This document shows, one piece after another, positions 10,834 to 21,046 of a stretch of DNA of 64,000 nucleotides. A program made the translations under genes and the position numbers. Origin of the DNA: Antedon bifida (lineage: Eukaryota; Echinodermata; Crinoidea; Comatulida; Antedonidae); the NCBI GenBank assembly GCA_963402885.1, contig OY727095.1, forward strand, positions 21,085,001 through 21,149,000, given 5' to 3'. How positions within the stretch are numbered: position 1 is the first letter of the stretch; the number at the start of each line of letters is the position of its first letter. Below the pieces are notes generated by a model. It was not told where the DNA came from, ran no database searches, and saw nothing but the letters and a program-made list of their open reading frames with translations.

Positions 10834-11012
10834 CATTCTTCACTAGAAACCATTTTCCAAAATGAATACTTTTTGAACAATTCAGAGCAAACTTATAGCA
10901 TAGATTACGCCTTCTATCAGATAAAGTGTCTAAAGAAAGATCATTGAGTGCTTGGTCATAACATATGTAGTCATCACACAATATTATTCTGCAAGCCCTT
11001 TTTTGGTATATA
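10834..11012 (-). pseudogene. LINE reverse transcriptase C-terminal fragment, upstream part of the split copy
   Basis: The minus strand reads QKRACRIILCDDY and then YDQALNDLSLDTLSDRRRNL, the conserved C-terminal block of a CR1/L2-like ORF2, and runs open to the Harbinger end at 10833. The reading resumes at 5421. Upstream (beyond about 11012) the similarity stops, so the LINE was 5'-truncated on insertion. 11013-11297 holds nothing recognised. Confidence 0.7.
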
Positions 11013-11297
11013 TATTATAGAGTATAGTTCATCGTCAAGTTTCTGCTAATGATTTTCTTTACTCATTTTTGTATAGGACTATGTACAACAGTACAATGAT
11101 GGTATAATCATTGGTTAAAAGTGAAAAAACATTAGATCATTTTTGTTTGTATATTGTGATGCTATGCGTTTTAGTTTTATTTACTGAATGTAAAAGCTGT
11201 GCTATTTTGCGAATTCCTATTTTAACCACCACATATTATCCATGGATCAATAAATAACAAAAGCTTCAACAAAACAATGCTTTTCAAAATTACAACA

Positions 11298-11303
11298 TTT
11301 ATT
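11298..11303 (-). promoter_or_regulatory. Poly(A) signal AATAAA
   Basis: AATAAA on the minus strand lies about 215 bp downstream of the stop at 11518. It fits a 3' UTR for the exon at 11518-12092. Confidence 0.45.
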
Positions 11304-11517
11304 TCTATAGGATCATGCTCTGATCATTTAGTTCAACATACTATATAATAATAATAATAATATGACAATTATTTTTTTTTATACATAAAAATATTTCAGG
11401 AGCATTATTTATTGTGTATATAATAGTAGGACATATTCACATCACACTCTGTCCTGGATGGTATTTTCTACGATGAGAAGTGACATCAGCGTTAATAGAT
11501 AAAAATGTGTAAGAGGG

Positions 11518-12092
11518 CTAAATCAAGCATTTACCAATCCCACCATTTGTTAACACGCTGTAACTTGTGTCCAATGAATCTAATTTCAAGACATCATGTA
11601 GCGTGTAAAAATGCTCTCCACTCTCATCAAGCATTGGTGACGGAAAATCCCCCTTACACCTTAACTTATTGAGTGGTTCCGTTGCGGTTACGGGATGTGA
11701 AGTGAAGTGGTTGCAATTATCCTTGGTATATTTGTAAAATGCAGTAAAACCTTTCCGTCTGTCCATATGCTCTAACGTAAAACGTACTTCGTCGACGAAG
11801 TCACTTTCTCTAAACTTCTTCCCGCTGTTACAAGACATAACTTCGTAGGCAATGCTGTAGTTGTTGTAAGGCACTTCGTAGGCAATGCTGTAGTTGTTGT
11901 AAGGCATTTCATCTTGGTCCGAAGCGATATACGTTGTTGACATTTTGTGAAGGGTGCGGCGCAGGTAACCACATGGAGTTATGAGATTTCCATTTCTGGA
12001 TGGAAAATCATGGTCAAGATAATTTGGTCTGTCGTTGGTTGGATATATTTTCTGGATTTTCGTCCTTCTATCAACGGCTAGTACATCTTTAC
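11518..12092 (-). CDS. Terminal exon of an unrecognised gene, possibly LRAT/NlpC-P60-like
   Basis: An open frame of about 190 codons begins just after a good acceptor (ttctgtacag, exon from 12092) and ends at 11518 with a poly(A) signal downstream. The segment FTAFYKYTKDNCNHFTSH resembles the Asn-Cys-x-His-Phe active-site block of LRAT-type and related papain-like folds, which is preceded in those families by a similar Tyr-rich turn. Only this block supports the idea, and the N-terminal catalytic His would lie in an upstream exon I cannot identify. A 33-bp perfect in-frame tandem duplication (11841-11873 and 11874-11906) repeats PYNNYSIAYEV. The gene is open and spliced in style, so it is one of the few host-gene candidates here. 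Confidence 0.45.
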
Positions 12093-12109
12093 CTGTACAG
12101 AAAAACACA

Positions 12110-12160
12110 ATTATGTAAACTTTTTTTTTTCTCTTTCGTGGGTTTAGCCAACTTTTATTC
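12110..12160 (-). repeat. Retroelement 3' tail (aataaaagttgg...aaacccacgaaagag)
   Basis: On the minus strand aataaaagttggctaaaccc is followed by acgaaagagaaaa. The same ending, aataaaagtggg(n)aac(c/t)cac(n)aagacaaaa, occurs at 16017-16070 and 50860-50900, all on the minus strand. It sits in the intron upstream of the exon at 11518-12092. The rest of 12161-12670 is AT-rich with no gene recognised. Confidence 0.5.
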
Positions 12161-12674
12161 ATTATTCCATTCATGACAAGGATATACAAAGATTACATAT
12201 TTTAAAATGTGTTTATAACATGTATGTACAATTATATGGTTAAAAGAGATATCTTTTTTAAAACCTAAACATAATTGGTTATATTGGCACATACCCTCTT
12301 ATAAAATTTAACTAACGTATTGAAGCATTGTTTTTCTTTCTATATTTCTTTCCTTCCTTTTCATCTTTCTGTTTTATAGTAAAATACAGTAAGTGTATTA
12401 AAAAAAAAATTTTTTATGTATTCTTTTTCATTTTTCTCAATATAGAAGAAAGAAAATGAAGGAAAGAGAGAGTTTTCATTTCGATTTTATGAAATGTGAT
12501 TCATTAATTTTACTTTATTTAATCTTTTACTTTAGCCCATTTAATGTAAGCTTTATTTACATTACAAGCATATTGGTTAGCTAATAAATTTCTGAGTTCT
12601 ATTCGGAACAAGCTCCAAATCATTGTTGATCTTTTTGTATATTTTTCTGATTTGATATATTTAGATTTTTAGAA

Positions 12675-13245
12675 GTCTTTGTCAGATCAGCTTGAGGGGG
12701 TCCATAGGAGAGCAACTCGTCTTGCTCTCAAACAGCATCGTGGACAGATGTGTTATGAGGAGAGGTTAAATTTGCTTTCAGTTTCATCTTTGTCTGTTAG
12801 AAGAGATAAATTTCTTATTATATTTTGTTTTAAGGTTTTGGTGGGGCTTCTGGACTGCAGCACAGTTCATGACTGTATTTTAATAAATACTCGTCACAAT
12901 GATCGCTTGTGCTTCAGACATCAAGCATCAAGGACACAGGCTTTTTTTCAGTCTATAGCAATCAGGTTACCCCGTGTCTGGGACCAGCTTCCCAGACCGT
13001 TGACAGATGCTGCAGTCCTAGAAGGCCCATCAGCCTTCATTAGAAAAGTTCATATTCATTTTGATTCACTGTAACTGTATTTTGTCTTTATGTCTTTTAT
13101 GTGTAAACTGACTTTGGGGTTGGGTCAACTGGCTCAGCTACAGTGATTAAGTTCACTTAGGTTGACCCTGGTCTCCCCAATTTCGGTTTTTTTTGTTTTG
13201 TATATACTTAAATAGACCAAATAAATAATGAAATGAAATGAAATT
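12675..13245 (+). mobile_element. 5'-truncated LINE, reverse transcriptase C-terminus and 3' tail
   Basis: The open frame to 13074 begins with LEGVHRRATRLALKQHRGQM, the C-terminal block that follows the RT domain in CR1/L2-like LINEs, and ends with a short conserved tail (LPRPLTD...AFIRKVHIHF). A stop at 12671 in frame and loss of similarity mark a 5' truncation near 12675. A 3' UTR and the tail caaataaataatgaaatgaa follow. The tail type matches those at 5083-5110 and 6466-6488, but the 3' UTR sequences differ, so the subfamily is different. 13246-13550 holds nothing recognised. Confidence 0.7.
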
Positions 13246-13578
13246 TATAAATACAGAAGGTTAACAATGAGATTAATTCATTTACATTTTTACTTTTTGT
13301 TCCTGTAACTATATCTATCCAATTATTAACTGTTTCATTAAGTGTATAGCAGTCTTGAATCATGTCAATCAAATCATATGATGATGTCACAATCTAAAAC
13401 TTACTGACTTCCTTCAGTTAAGTTAAAAAATTAGCATGTTTTTTACCCATCTGGGGCGGATTGCTAAAAGCCGCGAATTTGTAGCAGGTCTTTATTATAG
13501 ACCATTGCTATAACACGGTCTTAAAAGACTACTCAGAGAAGTCTTAACACAGTCTTAAACCTCTCTTGTTGTTGTCAA

Positions 13579-14158
13579 CATGGTGTTGCCGATAATAGGC
13601 CTTGGTGTTATTGATCGGGGAAGTCCATGCATTGAACAAATTGTCTGTGATAGATCACATCCTTTGGAAATATATAATGACGGTGATCTATATATAGGAA
13701 ATATAGATTTCCTCGCGCTGAAATTTTCTATCTCTGGCATTTGAGGCCAAACTAAGGCAATATGTTACCTTTCCTAACAATAACGCAGAAATTAGGCGTG
13801 CTAAAATTGGAGTCCATGAAAAAGCTGGCTTTCCAAATGTTGTTAGAGCTGTTGATGGCACACACATTCGGATGCAGGCACCAACAGATAATGACTTTAT
13901 GTACGTCAACAGGAAGGGATACCATAGTTTGAATGTACAAGTAGTCTATAATCATGAAATGAAATTCACAAATGCTGTAATTAGATGGCCTGATGCGACT
14001 CATGATTCACATATTTTTTCAGAACTGTGCACAATATTTGAGAGAGGGGAAGTATACTGAAATGCTTAATTGGTGACGAGGGTTATCCATTAAGGCCGTT
14101 TTTGTTAACACCATATTTTAACCCTGTCAATCCACATCAACAGAGGTACAATCGTTAA
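13579..14158 (+). pseudogene. HARBI1-like transposase pseudogene, second lineage
   Basis: The coding remnant starts at an ATG at 13579 (MVLPIIGLGVIDRG) and continues through a probable splice near 13735-13742. It has the first catalytic block FPNVVRAVDGTHIRMQAP, then [14 protein letters not shown], and the second block RWPDATHDSHIF. The frame breaks near 14040; past the break GDEGYPLRPFLLTPYFNPV follows in a shifted frame. Similarity ends abruptly at about 14158, so the segment with the catalytic Glu is missing. The consensus Gly before AVDGT is Arg here. The sequence is a different lineage from the intact element at 5422-10830. The minus-strand Myb remnant at 14489-14737 may be its partner. 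Confidence 0.75.
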
Positions 14159-14488
14159 CCTTTATAACTACTTATTCTCATAAAAATATAATACAATTTA
14201 ATTAATCATAATAATGAGTTTAACTTACCAGTCTCTATAGATGTTTCACACCCGTTGAAACTCCAATGAACATCGCACTGTTCATTCCTCCCTAAATGTC
14301 ACAAAGCATATCAGAAATTCTGGTTAATTAACCACCGGTTCCAGGATGTTTAACCTGTAAAATTAATTTAAATACTGTTTATCCTATATGAATTAATTCT
14401 GTCACTACAGTACTTTAATATTAGCCTAAACCAGTGTGACAAATAGGCCCCTATTGTCTAGCCTAGCTGGTCCTACCTATGCATATGT

Positions 14489-14737
14489 TTATTGTTTGTT
14501 TATTGTATTAATTAAACATATTCGTTTGATTCTGGGATTAATTGCATTAATATGATTACAAATGATGTCCCATTGTTTTCTCTTTATGTGACATTTGAAT
14601 TTAATTGTGATAACAATGTAGTGCTTGACTAAGGCAAGTTTTTCGCTGTCCGAAAATGCCGGTCTTCTTTTACTTGCACTCATTTTCACATGTAAACTGA
14701 CAATTATCTTTTGAAAATCTATTATTAAATTGATCAT
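14489..14737 (-). pseudogene. Myb/SANT-like Harbinger protein, N-terminal remnant
   Basis: The frame begins RRPAFSDSEKLALVKHY and continues with KQWDIICNHINAINP, which resembles the N-terminal Myb/SANT-like domain of the DNA-binding partner encoded by HARBI1-type elements. Convergent orientation to the transposase remnant at 13579-14158 fits one decayed two-gene element. The middle helix is corrupted and the frame ends early. Confidence 0.5.
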
Positions 14738-15069
14738 TATTAAAGTATAGTGAGGAGTGCATGAATTGGGTCAAGCTCACAGTTTACCGGCCGTGAGTCG
14801 TTAAAGTTTTGGACAATTCCATTTGCCAGTGGGTTTATTTTGTATAGACTATACATATATTACATACGTTTGATTAAAGGGATTGAGTTACATAATTCGC
14901 TTACCTTCCGATGGGCATAGGTTATAGAGTTACTTTGCGAATCAAGGCTCCAAAGTTATTGGTTTAGTTATCGTTCGTTTTGTATTTAATGATGGCCGGT
15001 ATGTTTTGGATGCGTTCTCAAGTATAAATGCGTGATCGGCATATCTTAGAAGTTTACAATGGATTGACC

Positions 15070-15290
15070 TTACCGGGAGTTGATCGGGTTGCTGTCCTGT
15101 GTGCTTGTGAAAGGGAATTCCGTCCAGAAAACGGCCTTAATAAATTTTTGTAGCATCGGATAGCTGCGCCGTAAACTAAAATAAGGGGTGGAAAATGCCT
15201 TTGGTATACTTGACAACAGATTCTTACCTACCATTAATTTACAACCTAATAAGGTCAGCATCATCATTTTTTGCTACATGCTGCCTGCAT
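15070..15290 (+). pseudogene. HARBI1-like transposase, C-terminal fragment of a third lineage
   Basis: The plus-strand frame at about 15160-15290 reads RRKLK, a stop, then GVENAFGILDNRF, the block with the third catalytic Glu, followed by a degenerate FATCCLHN-type motif in a shifted frame. The VENAFGIL form differs from the type expected for the lineage at 13579-14158, so this is probably an independent fragment. Confidence 0.55.
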
Positions 15291-15317
15291 AATTGTTTTA
15301 GTGGAAAACACCAATTC

Positions 15318-15368
15318 ACCAAAACCAGTTCTATTAGTCAATACACCAAAACCAGTTCTATTAGTCAG
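15318..15368. repeat. Two-copy 24-bp tandem repeat
   Basis: The phrase caaaaccagttctattagtc is repeated once after a few bases. I see nothing else in 15291-16016. Confidence 0.7.
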
Positions 15369-16016
15369 GCTAAAGTCCAGAAACAAAATCTAGCTAATTT
15401 TTTTTACTTCAAATGGGTCAGTGTCACGGCAAGAGAAGGCAATACACTAATCTTACCATTTCCAAATTTGACATTGTTGGTTGTTGAGCAACATATGGCG
15501 CCATAAACCTCATCTTCTCAGATAGCCATACCGAACGTTTCAATGGTATTCGCCGTTCAGAGCCACTTGACAATTTAATTATATTATTATTTCATCTTTG
15601 CAAAGAAACTGAAAAATACATTTTAGACATTATTGATTATTAACTGTATATAATGTTAATTTCAATGATATTTACCATTAAACAATATATAAAATGTTTT
15701 TGTTGGTTTACATTGTTTATATTTCTAAGTATACATTCCATTTCCTGCATGATCCATTTTGATGGAAAAACATTAAAAAAGTTTGCGAATACTGGTAATT
15801 ACAATTCAACAGTGTCAGGTTGAAATGATGTTCAGACAATTCATTTATTAAGTGACTTACCTTTATTTAGTATGGCATGGTGACATGAATTTAACATGTA
15901 TTGGCCACCATGATGGCTTGTTTTCGTTACGGTAAAAAGTTTTAACTACGGTAATTATAGACTCTTTCAAGCTATGTTAAATTTCAAAGTTCTTCAACAT
16001 ATCAGTGATAAATATT

Positions 16017-16452
16017 ATTTTTTTGTCTTACGTGGGTTCATCCCACTTTTATTTCCATAAATACATATATATTGTACAGTACATTTCTGTTGTACATCAC
16101 TTTATATGTTCTGACCCATGGTCTACATACAACTTCGACATCCTCAAGTGCCTTCTTTGATGTTGGTTGTGGAATACTTGTTTGTTACAAGTAAGGCAGT
16201 TGAAATGTGATTTGCGAATTGTTGAGAAAACCAAGTTTATACAATTTTTACAATAAATATGCGTACATGGTGTCATTAGGTTATCAAAGCTTAGAATAGA
16301 TTTACAAAACAGCTGTTCATTATCATTGTTGCTTAATTTGAAGGTTGAATGTGATATTTGATTAAAAGTAAATTGTTCAATTTTTGATATTTCATTTTTC
16401 TGTCGATTTAGATCTTTTTCTGGAATCTGCCAATAGATTTTTCCATTTTAAA
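16017..16452 (-). mobile_element. RING-like zinc-binding ORF fused to a retroelement-style 3' tail
   Basis: A minus-strand open frame of about 110 codons (about 16117-16452) contains a treble of Cys/His pairs: LFCKSILSFDNLMTPCTHIY, then CKNC, then FNCLTCNKQVFHNQHQRRH. The spacing is that of a RING finger (lacking one Cys of the first pair) followed by a possible C2H2 knuckle. The stop is followed after about 50 bp by aataaaagtgggatgaaccc and acgtaagacaaaaaaa, the 3' tail shared with 12110-12160 and 50860-50900. The order zinc module then tail is seen directly. Whether this is a piece of a LINE ORF, a transduced host exon or a RAG1-like RING fragment is open. Upstream of 16452 an in-frame stop ends the reading. 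Confidence 0.5.
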
Positions 16453-16815
16453 ATCTCTTTGACTGTTCGGTTCACCTCCCCATTTACTGCATTTACACTC
16501 TTCAGCTTTGGAATGCAGCGTAAATCTGGATGAAAATTTGCAGTTCAAAATGTTATTTTTTCGATTTCGAAGAACGTCGGCCTACGTTTGCTGTCCATCG
16601 TTATTACCGGTAATTACAGCTAGGCCTAGTAATAACTACCGAGTCGTTTGTCAGTCAAACGACATTGGTCACAGGTATTTACAGGATTAATATTGGATAA
16701 AACAGGACGAATTCTTCCACAACAAATACACCAAAGAGCAAGGTGAAATTCCTCTTCCATCGTTCCCTACGCCAAAGAAAACGATTATATCTTTGTTATT
16801 CAGGAATAATCAGAT

Positions 16816-17130
16816 TTATAAAGCATACCCAGAATCCCCCAATAAATATCCTTCTAGCATTTCAGCATTTTCAAAGGTTACGCCAAGACCACTCTCCCTG
16901 AAAATTCTGGAATCGTGCGTTGAACCGAGGCAACGTAATTGGTGAATCGCATGTTTGCGTCACAGATATGGATATTCAGGCTATGATAGCCTTTTCTGTT
17001 CACATATACAAATTTGTCGACTGTTGGTCCTTGTATTCGGACATGGGTACCATCAACCGCTCCAATGACATTAGGGAAACCAGCTATTTCATGGAATTTA
17101 AAAGAAACATGAAAAAACATGTTTTCGCTT
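16816..17130 (-). pseudogene. HARBI1-like transposase fragment
   Basis: The frame reads [19 protein letters not shown], then [15 protein letters not shown]. After a frameshift near 16930 it reads [20 protein letters not shown] and LLGDSGYAL before a stop at 16816. The first two catalytic Asp blocks are present and the Glu block is missing. The fragment has no visible partner gene or inverted ends. 17131-17500 holds nothing recognised. Confidence 0.7.
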
Positions 17131-17501
17131 CATGAATTCCTACAATGGAATACAAAATATAATTGTTGACTCCGTTCACTCACCATTACCGCCGTGCAGC
17201 GGGTGAATGTTTTTAAATTGGGTAAGGTGCGAGAGTATACTAGCGCCGACACGATAGTCTAGAGGTATAAATAATTTTAATTTATTTTACTAAAAACTAA
17301 ACAATATTATTATTGTAGTTGTGCTAATTAATAATAAATAATAACTTATTGTGTAAAGTTTCATACAACTCGCACGATTATTCCTAACTTTATCCCACTT
17401 TATTGTCATTAGCTCCAAATTGTGATATCGGAGCAATGCTTTTGCTAATGATCAAATGATTATAATAGAAAGTTGCTTTAAACAGAAAATCACTGTTTCT
17501 T

Positions 17502-17723
17502 CTATATAACTTCATTTGCTATAATCATCTTCCATTCATTTGGAATTGCATTTACAAAAAAAATGTATTCTATTAGTCCATTTCTTTTTTGTGGAAGTGT
17601 AGGGATCATTTCCCATGCAGTTAGTGATTCTTTGTTTAAAGTGATAAGTTTATTATCCCAAAAATTTTGTTTTATAATTTCATAGTAGTTTGTTGGATTT
17701 ATACCAACATTAATATTCAACAT
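17502..17723 (-). pseudogene. Possible L1/Tx1-like LINE fragment
   Basis: The frame contains INPTNYYEIIKQNFWDNKLI and then LNKESLTAW and AIPNEWKMI, reminiscent of the C-terminal region of L1/Tx1-like ORF2 proteins (an 'xxWxNxxIxxNxKS' block, then an 'IPxxWK' block). It has no domain I can name with certainty, and the neighbouring sequence is broken. Confidence 0.4.
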
Positions 17724-17871
17724 CTAATTTTACCTTGCCCTTGCCGTTAATGTTGCTTTGAGCCATGATTTTTAGAAAACAGTTTTCTTTTTGGCGAAGT
17801 TGCCGATCTGTGGACCTCTGCTATTTCACTTTTATTCATGATGGTGTCATTCCCTGAATTATTTAATTCGG

Positions 17872-18099
17872 CTATTGGTCGTCGATAGGATTGTTGAGGT
17901 TGGTTCTCATCAGGTTGATCAAGGGGGACTTGCGGTGGTTGCGGATTACGATGGGGGACTTGCGGTGGTTGCGGATTACGATGGGGACTTGCTGTTGTTG
18001 CGGTGGATGTTCAGGAGGAGCTTGTAGCCTTCGAAGTTGCAATACTTCGTTTTTGATTACCTTTGTTTTGGCCGACGAAAACGAAACTGTATCGTTCAT
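17872..18099 (-). other. Unrecognised low-complexity ORF fragment with 30-bp repeats
   Basis: A minus-strand frame rich in Gln, Pro and basic residues includes a repeated HRKSPIVIRN segment. It is encoded by a 30-bp tandem repeat (17923-17993, unit gggggacttgcggtggttgc + ggattacgat, about 2.3 copies). It may be the N-terminal part of a transposon ORF. I do not recognise it. Confidence 0.3.
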
Positions 18100-18279
18100 A
18101 TATTTTCCCCTTTCTACCGCCAGTATTTTTTATCATATCTCCCGTAAGGGCCACACTGTCATTAATATAGCAATCGACAATTTTATTGTGATTTTTCAAA
18201 TCACATATCCTTTTATGAACTTTCTGGCAGTTGGACCCTTTCCAACTGTTCGAGATTCAAACGGATCTACGATATAAAA

Positions 18280-19080
18280 TTCTCACCTTCTGCTGAATTG
18301 GGCCATTTTGTTACGGTATTTTAGCAATACAATGAATGTATATGATCGGTACATGAATCCATTCCTCAGGGTGGGAGTTCTACATTTATCACCATCGCAG
18401 TTATGGTAACTTTATTGCACAAACCTATTTCCTTAGATCTTTGAGCACTCTCATTCCATAGCACCCCATCTACATTTTGCTCCACCACCTCCTAGTAATG
18501 CTCCTCCTTTTAAATGAACTAGTCTCCAACAAATTTCCAACCTACATAAATAAAAGAGAACAATTAGAAAATATTAATATCAAATTATCTAAAATAACAG
18601 CCGATAGGGAAAACTATAATGTTGTTTACATAAGCATGCCCCAAGACAAAAATATGTAATATAAAAACAGAATTTAAAAAACAAAAAATTAATATCAAGG
18701 TACCGCTTTTTATAGCTTCAGTTAAAGACATAAATAAAAATAAATGTATTAAAAATTGATCAAAATAAAGTAAAATTAAATAAATAGATTAAAAATATAA
18801 AGAAAATAAATAAGACAAATCAAATAATTTAATAATTTAATTAATAAATTAATTAATAAAGAAACAACACATAAATAAAGTAAAATAAACATATAAATGA
18901 AAGAAATAATTAAAACAAATGAAATAAAAGTCTGTTGAAAACAGGTACTGATCGTCCACATGACGTCATCATTTACATTGGAAGTCAAGTAATGTCACAA
19001 TGTAAATGACCTAATTCTCAACAAAAAAATTACCTCTATTACATCTCCAGAGACGCTGAAACGTCTCTTTACTGGAGAGC
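18280..19080. other. AT-rich spacer
   Basis: 18690-18945 is a low-complexity stretch of aaataaat/taatttaatt runs. No gene, repeat family or regulatory site is recognised in this interval. Confidence 0.6.
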
Positions 19081-19088
19081 ATTTTGCT

Positions 19089-20478
19089 TCAGCTACACCC
19101 ACCGAGTCTGGTTTGATGTAAGCCTTTACGATTTCCATATTCACTTCGAAGGCACTTATCTTTAGATAATAAAATCTCGTGATTTACAACGTCAAAGGCT
19201 TTGGATAAATCCAAGAATGTACTGAGCAAAAATTCTCCTTTTTCAAGAGATGTATGTATGTTACTCAGTAGGTCAAGTATTGCTAGACTAGATTTAATGA
19301 TTTTTCCTAAACCCATACTGGCGATTATTTAATATATTATTATTAATAAAATAGTTATAGTCTTGAATGCATAAGCTTTTCAATAACTTTGGAAAAAACA
19401 GATAAAATGGATATATGCCTGTACTTACATTCAGGGTCTCCTTTTTTAAATATTGGAATGACTTTTGCAATTTTTAATTGAAGCGGTATGTTTCCAGAAA
19501 TAAATGATGAGTTAATAGCATAGGTAATATGATTTATAATATAAGGAGATATTTGTTTAAGTACTGATGGTGTAAGATTATCGTGACCTTAGATGAATCA
19601 AGCCTATTCATTATTTCTAGTACTTCAGATTCATAGGTAGGTAAAAGGAAAAATGAGTTTTGATTTAATACATTTTTTATAGAGCTTATGTTTATAAGTA
19701 CTACATTTGTAAGTTGATTTAGTCATCCAAGGCTGTTTGTATTTAGTTTTTGTTTTACCCTTTACGCTGCGCAAGTGTTTGTTTGTGTAGAGAAAAAAAG
19801 TTGTTAATGAATACATCAAATGCAATTTTGCAGTCACAATCATAGATGCTAGACCAATCATGATTGGATAATTCTAAACAAAAAGAATCAACATCATTGA
19901 TGGTATACAAAATTTGTCTTTATAGCAGATTCGGTTTCGATTTTAGTATTTGGAAAATGGGCAGGTGATCAGATATGTCGGTTATTATTATACCAGAACA
20001 TATTTCACTAAAGCTTTGATTTGTGTAAAAATGGTCAATTAAGCTTGCAGAGTTACTAGTTATTCGAGTTGGTTTTGATATTGGGAAATTGAGATATTGT
20101 TGGGAAAAAAGAGTTTGAGAGTATTGAATTAAAGTATGTGTTTATTAGATTAAAGTCACCCATTGGATTACAATTTCTTTTTATGTTTAATGTTATTTGC
20201 GTATTAGCTTGTTCAAGGTCAGATATACGGCTTTCAGTATGGTTGAGGCATTCAACACGCGATGTTAGCTTTGCTTCAATTACATTAGATACCATTTGCC
20301 TAAGAATATTATTAATTTGTTTACTTTGAAGAGCAAGAGCAGCAATACCCATTGTAATCATGGTATCCAGTTCTGCGCTTTGCAATATTTCAACCTTTGT
20401 TGCCTGCACCACCTGTGTTGAATGCCTGGTTGTTTGTTTGCTTGCACCTGTAGCGGTGCATTCTTTACTTGCAGACAT
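19089..20478 (-). pseudogene. Internally deleted CR1/L2-like LINE
   Basis: The minus strand shows, in order, an ORF1-like start at 20478 with a coiled-coil stretch, then an abrupt join near 20150 to an endonuclease motif (MGDFNLINTYFNSILSNSFF). Next come the endonuclease C-terminus (QPWMTKS near 19730) and the RT entry (IPLQLKIAKVIPIFKKGDP near 19450). The RT blocks QYGFRKNH and FLDLSKAFDVVNHEILL (about 19180-19320) follow. Sequence ends at about 19090 before the YADD block. Several frameshifts and stops are present. The direct join of ORF1 to the middle of the endonuclease domain shows an internal deletion of the ORF1 C-terminus, the inter-ORF region and the endonuclease N-terminus. Confidence 0.75.
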
Positions 20479-20788
20479 GGTAGGCTGCGATTAAAAGGCT
20501 TCAAAGTACGAGAAATATAAAAGCAAATACTCACAAAGCAAAGTTTAACGTAAAACTACTATCTAGGCCTAGCTAGACTACTAGGGGAAAACTTTCACAA
20601 TTGCGTGCTTTCCGTATTTATAAGCCTAGTGGAATATTGAATACTTTGCTATCAACATTTAATTTTACTAATTTGAAACGCGGCTAAAATGTGTCTGAAA
20701 TTGAAATGTTACCTTTGTTGAAGTCGTGAATCTCAGGTACTCGCCTCAAAACGTATCTCGGAAAATGAAACAGAATTTTCAGAATGCG

Positions 20789-21046
20789 AATCAGAGAGTG
20801 TAGAAATTTGCAAAGAATGTCCTGATGATTGGTGTAAAGGAAGGTCTAAGGGGAGTAAATATCTTGAGTATCAGCAGATAAAGGAGAAGAAACAGAATAA
20901 TCAAAAAAAAGAAGAATGATGATCGGATTCGTTGTCTTAATTTTCATCATGAAGCATCTGTAATATATTACAAATCAGAGAGTGTAGAAATTTGTAAAGA
21001 ATGTCCTGATGATTGGTGTAAAGGAAGGCCTAAGGGGAGTAAATAT
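20789..21046. repeat. Near-identical 74-bp direct repeats
   Basis: 20789-20862 and 20973-21046 match except for about two bases. On the plus strand each can read SVEICKECPDDWCKGR, a Cys-rich stretch. The second copy ends exactly where the minus-strand transposase remnant at 21046-22043 begins, which marks a rearrangement or insertion boundary. Confidence 0.75.

Noticed and set aside
18776..18988. Hydrophobic minus-strand open frame resembling a membrane protein
   Set aside because: It is the translation of an AT-rich low-complexity stretch.
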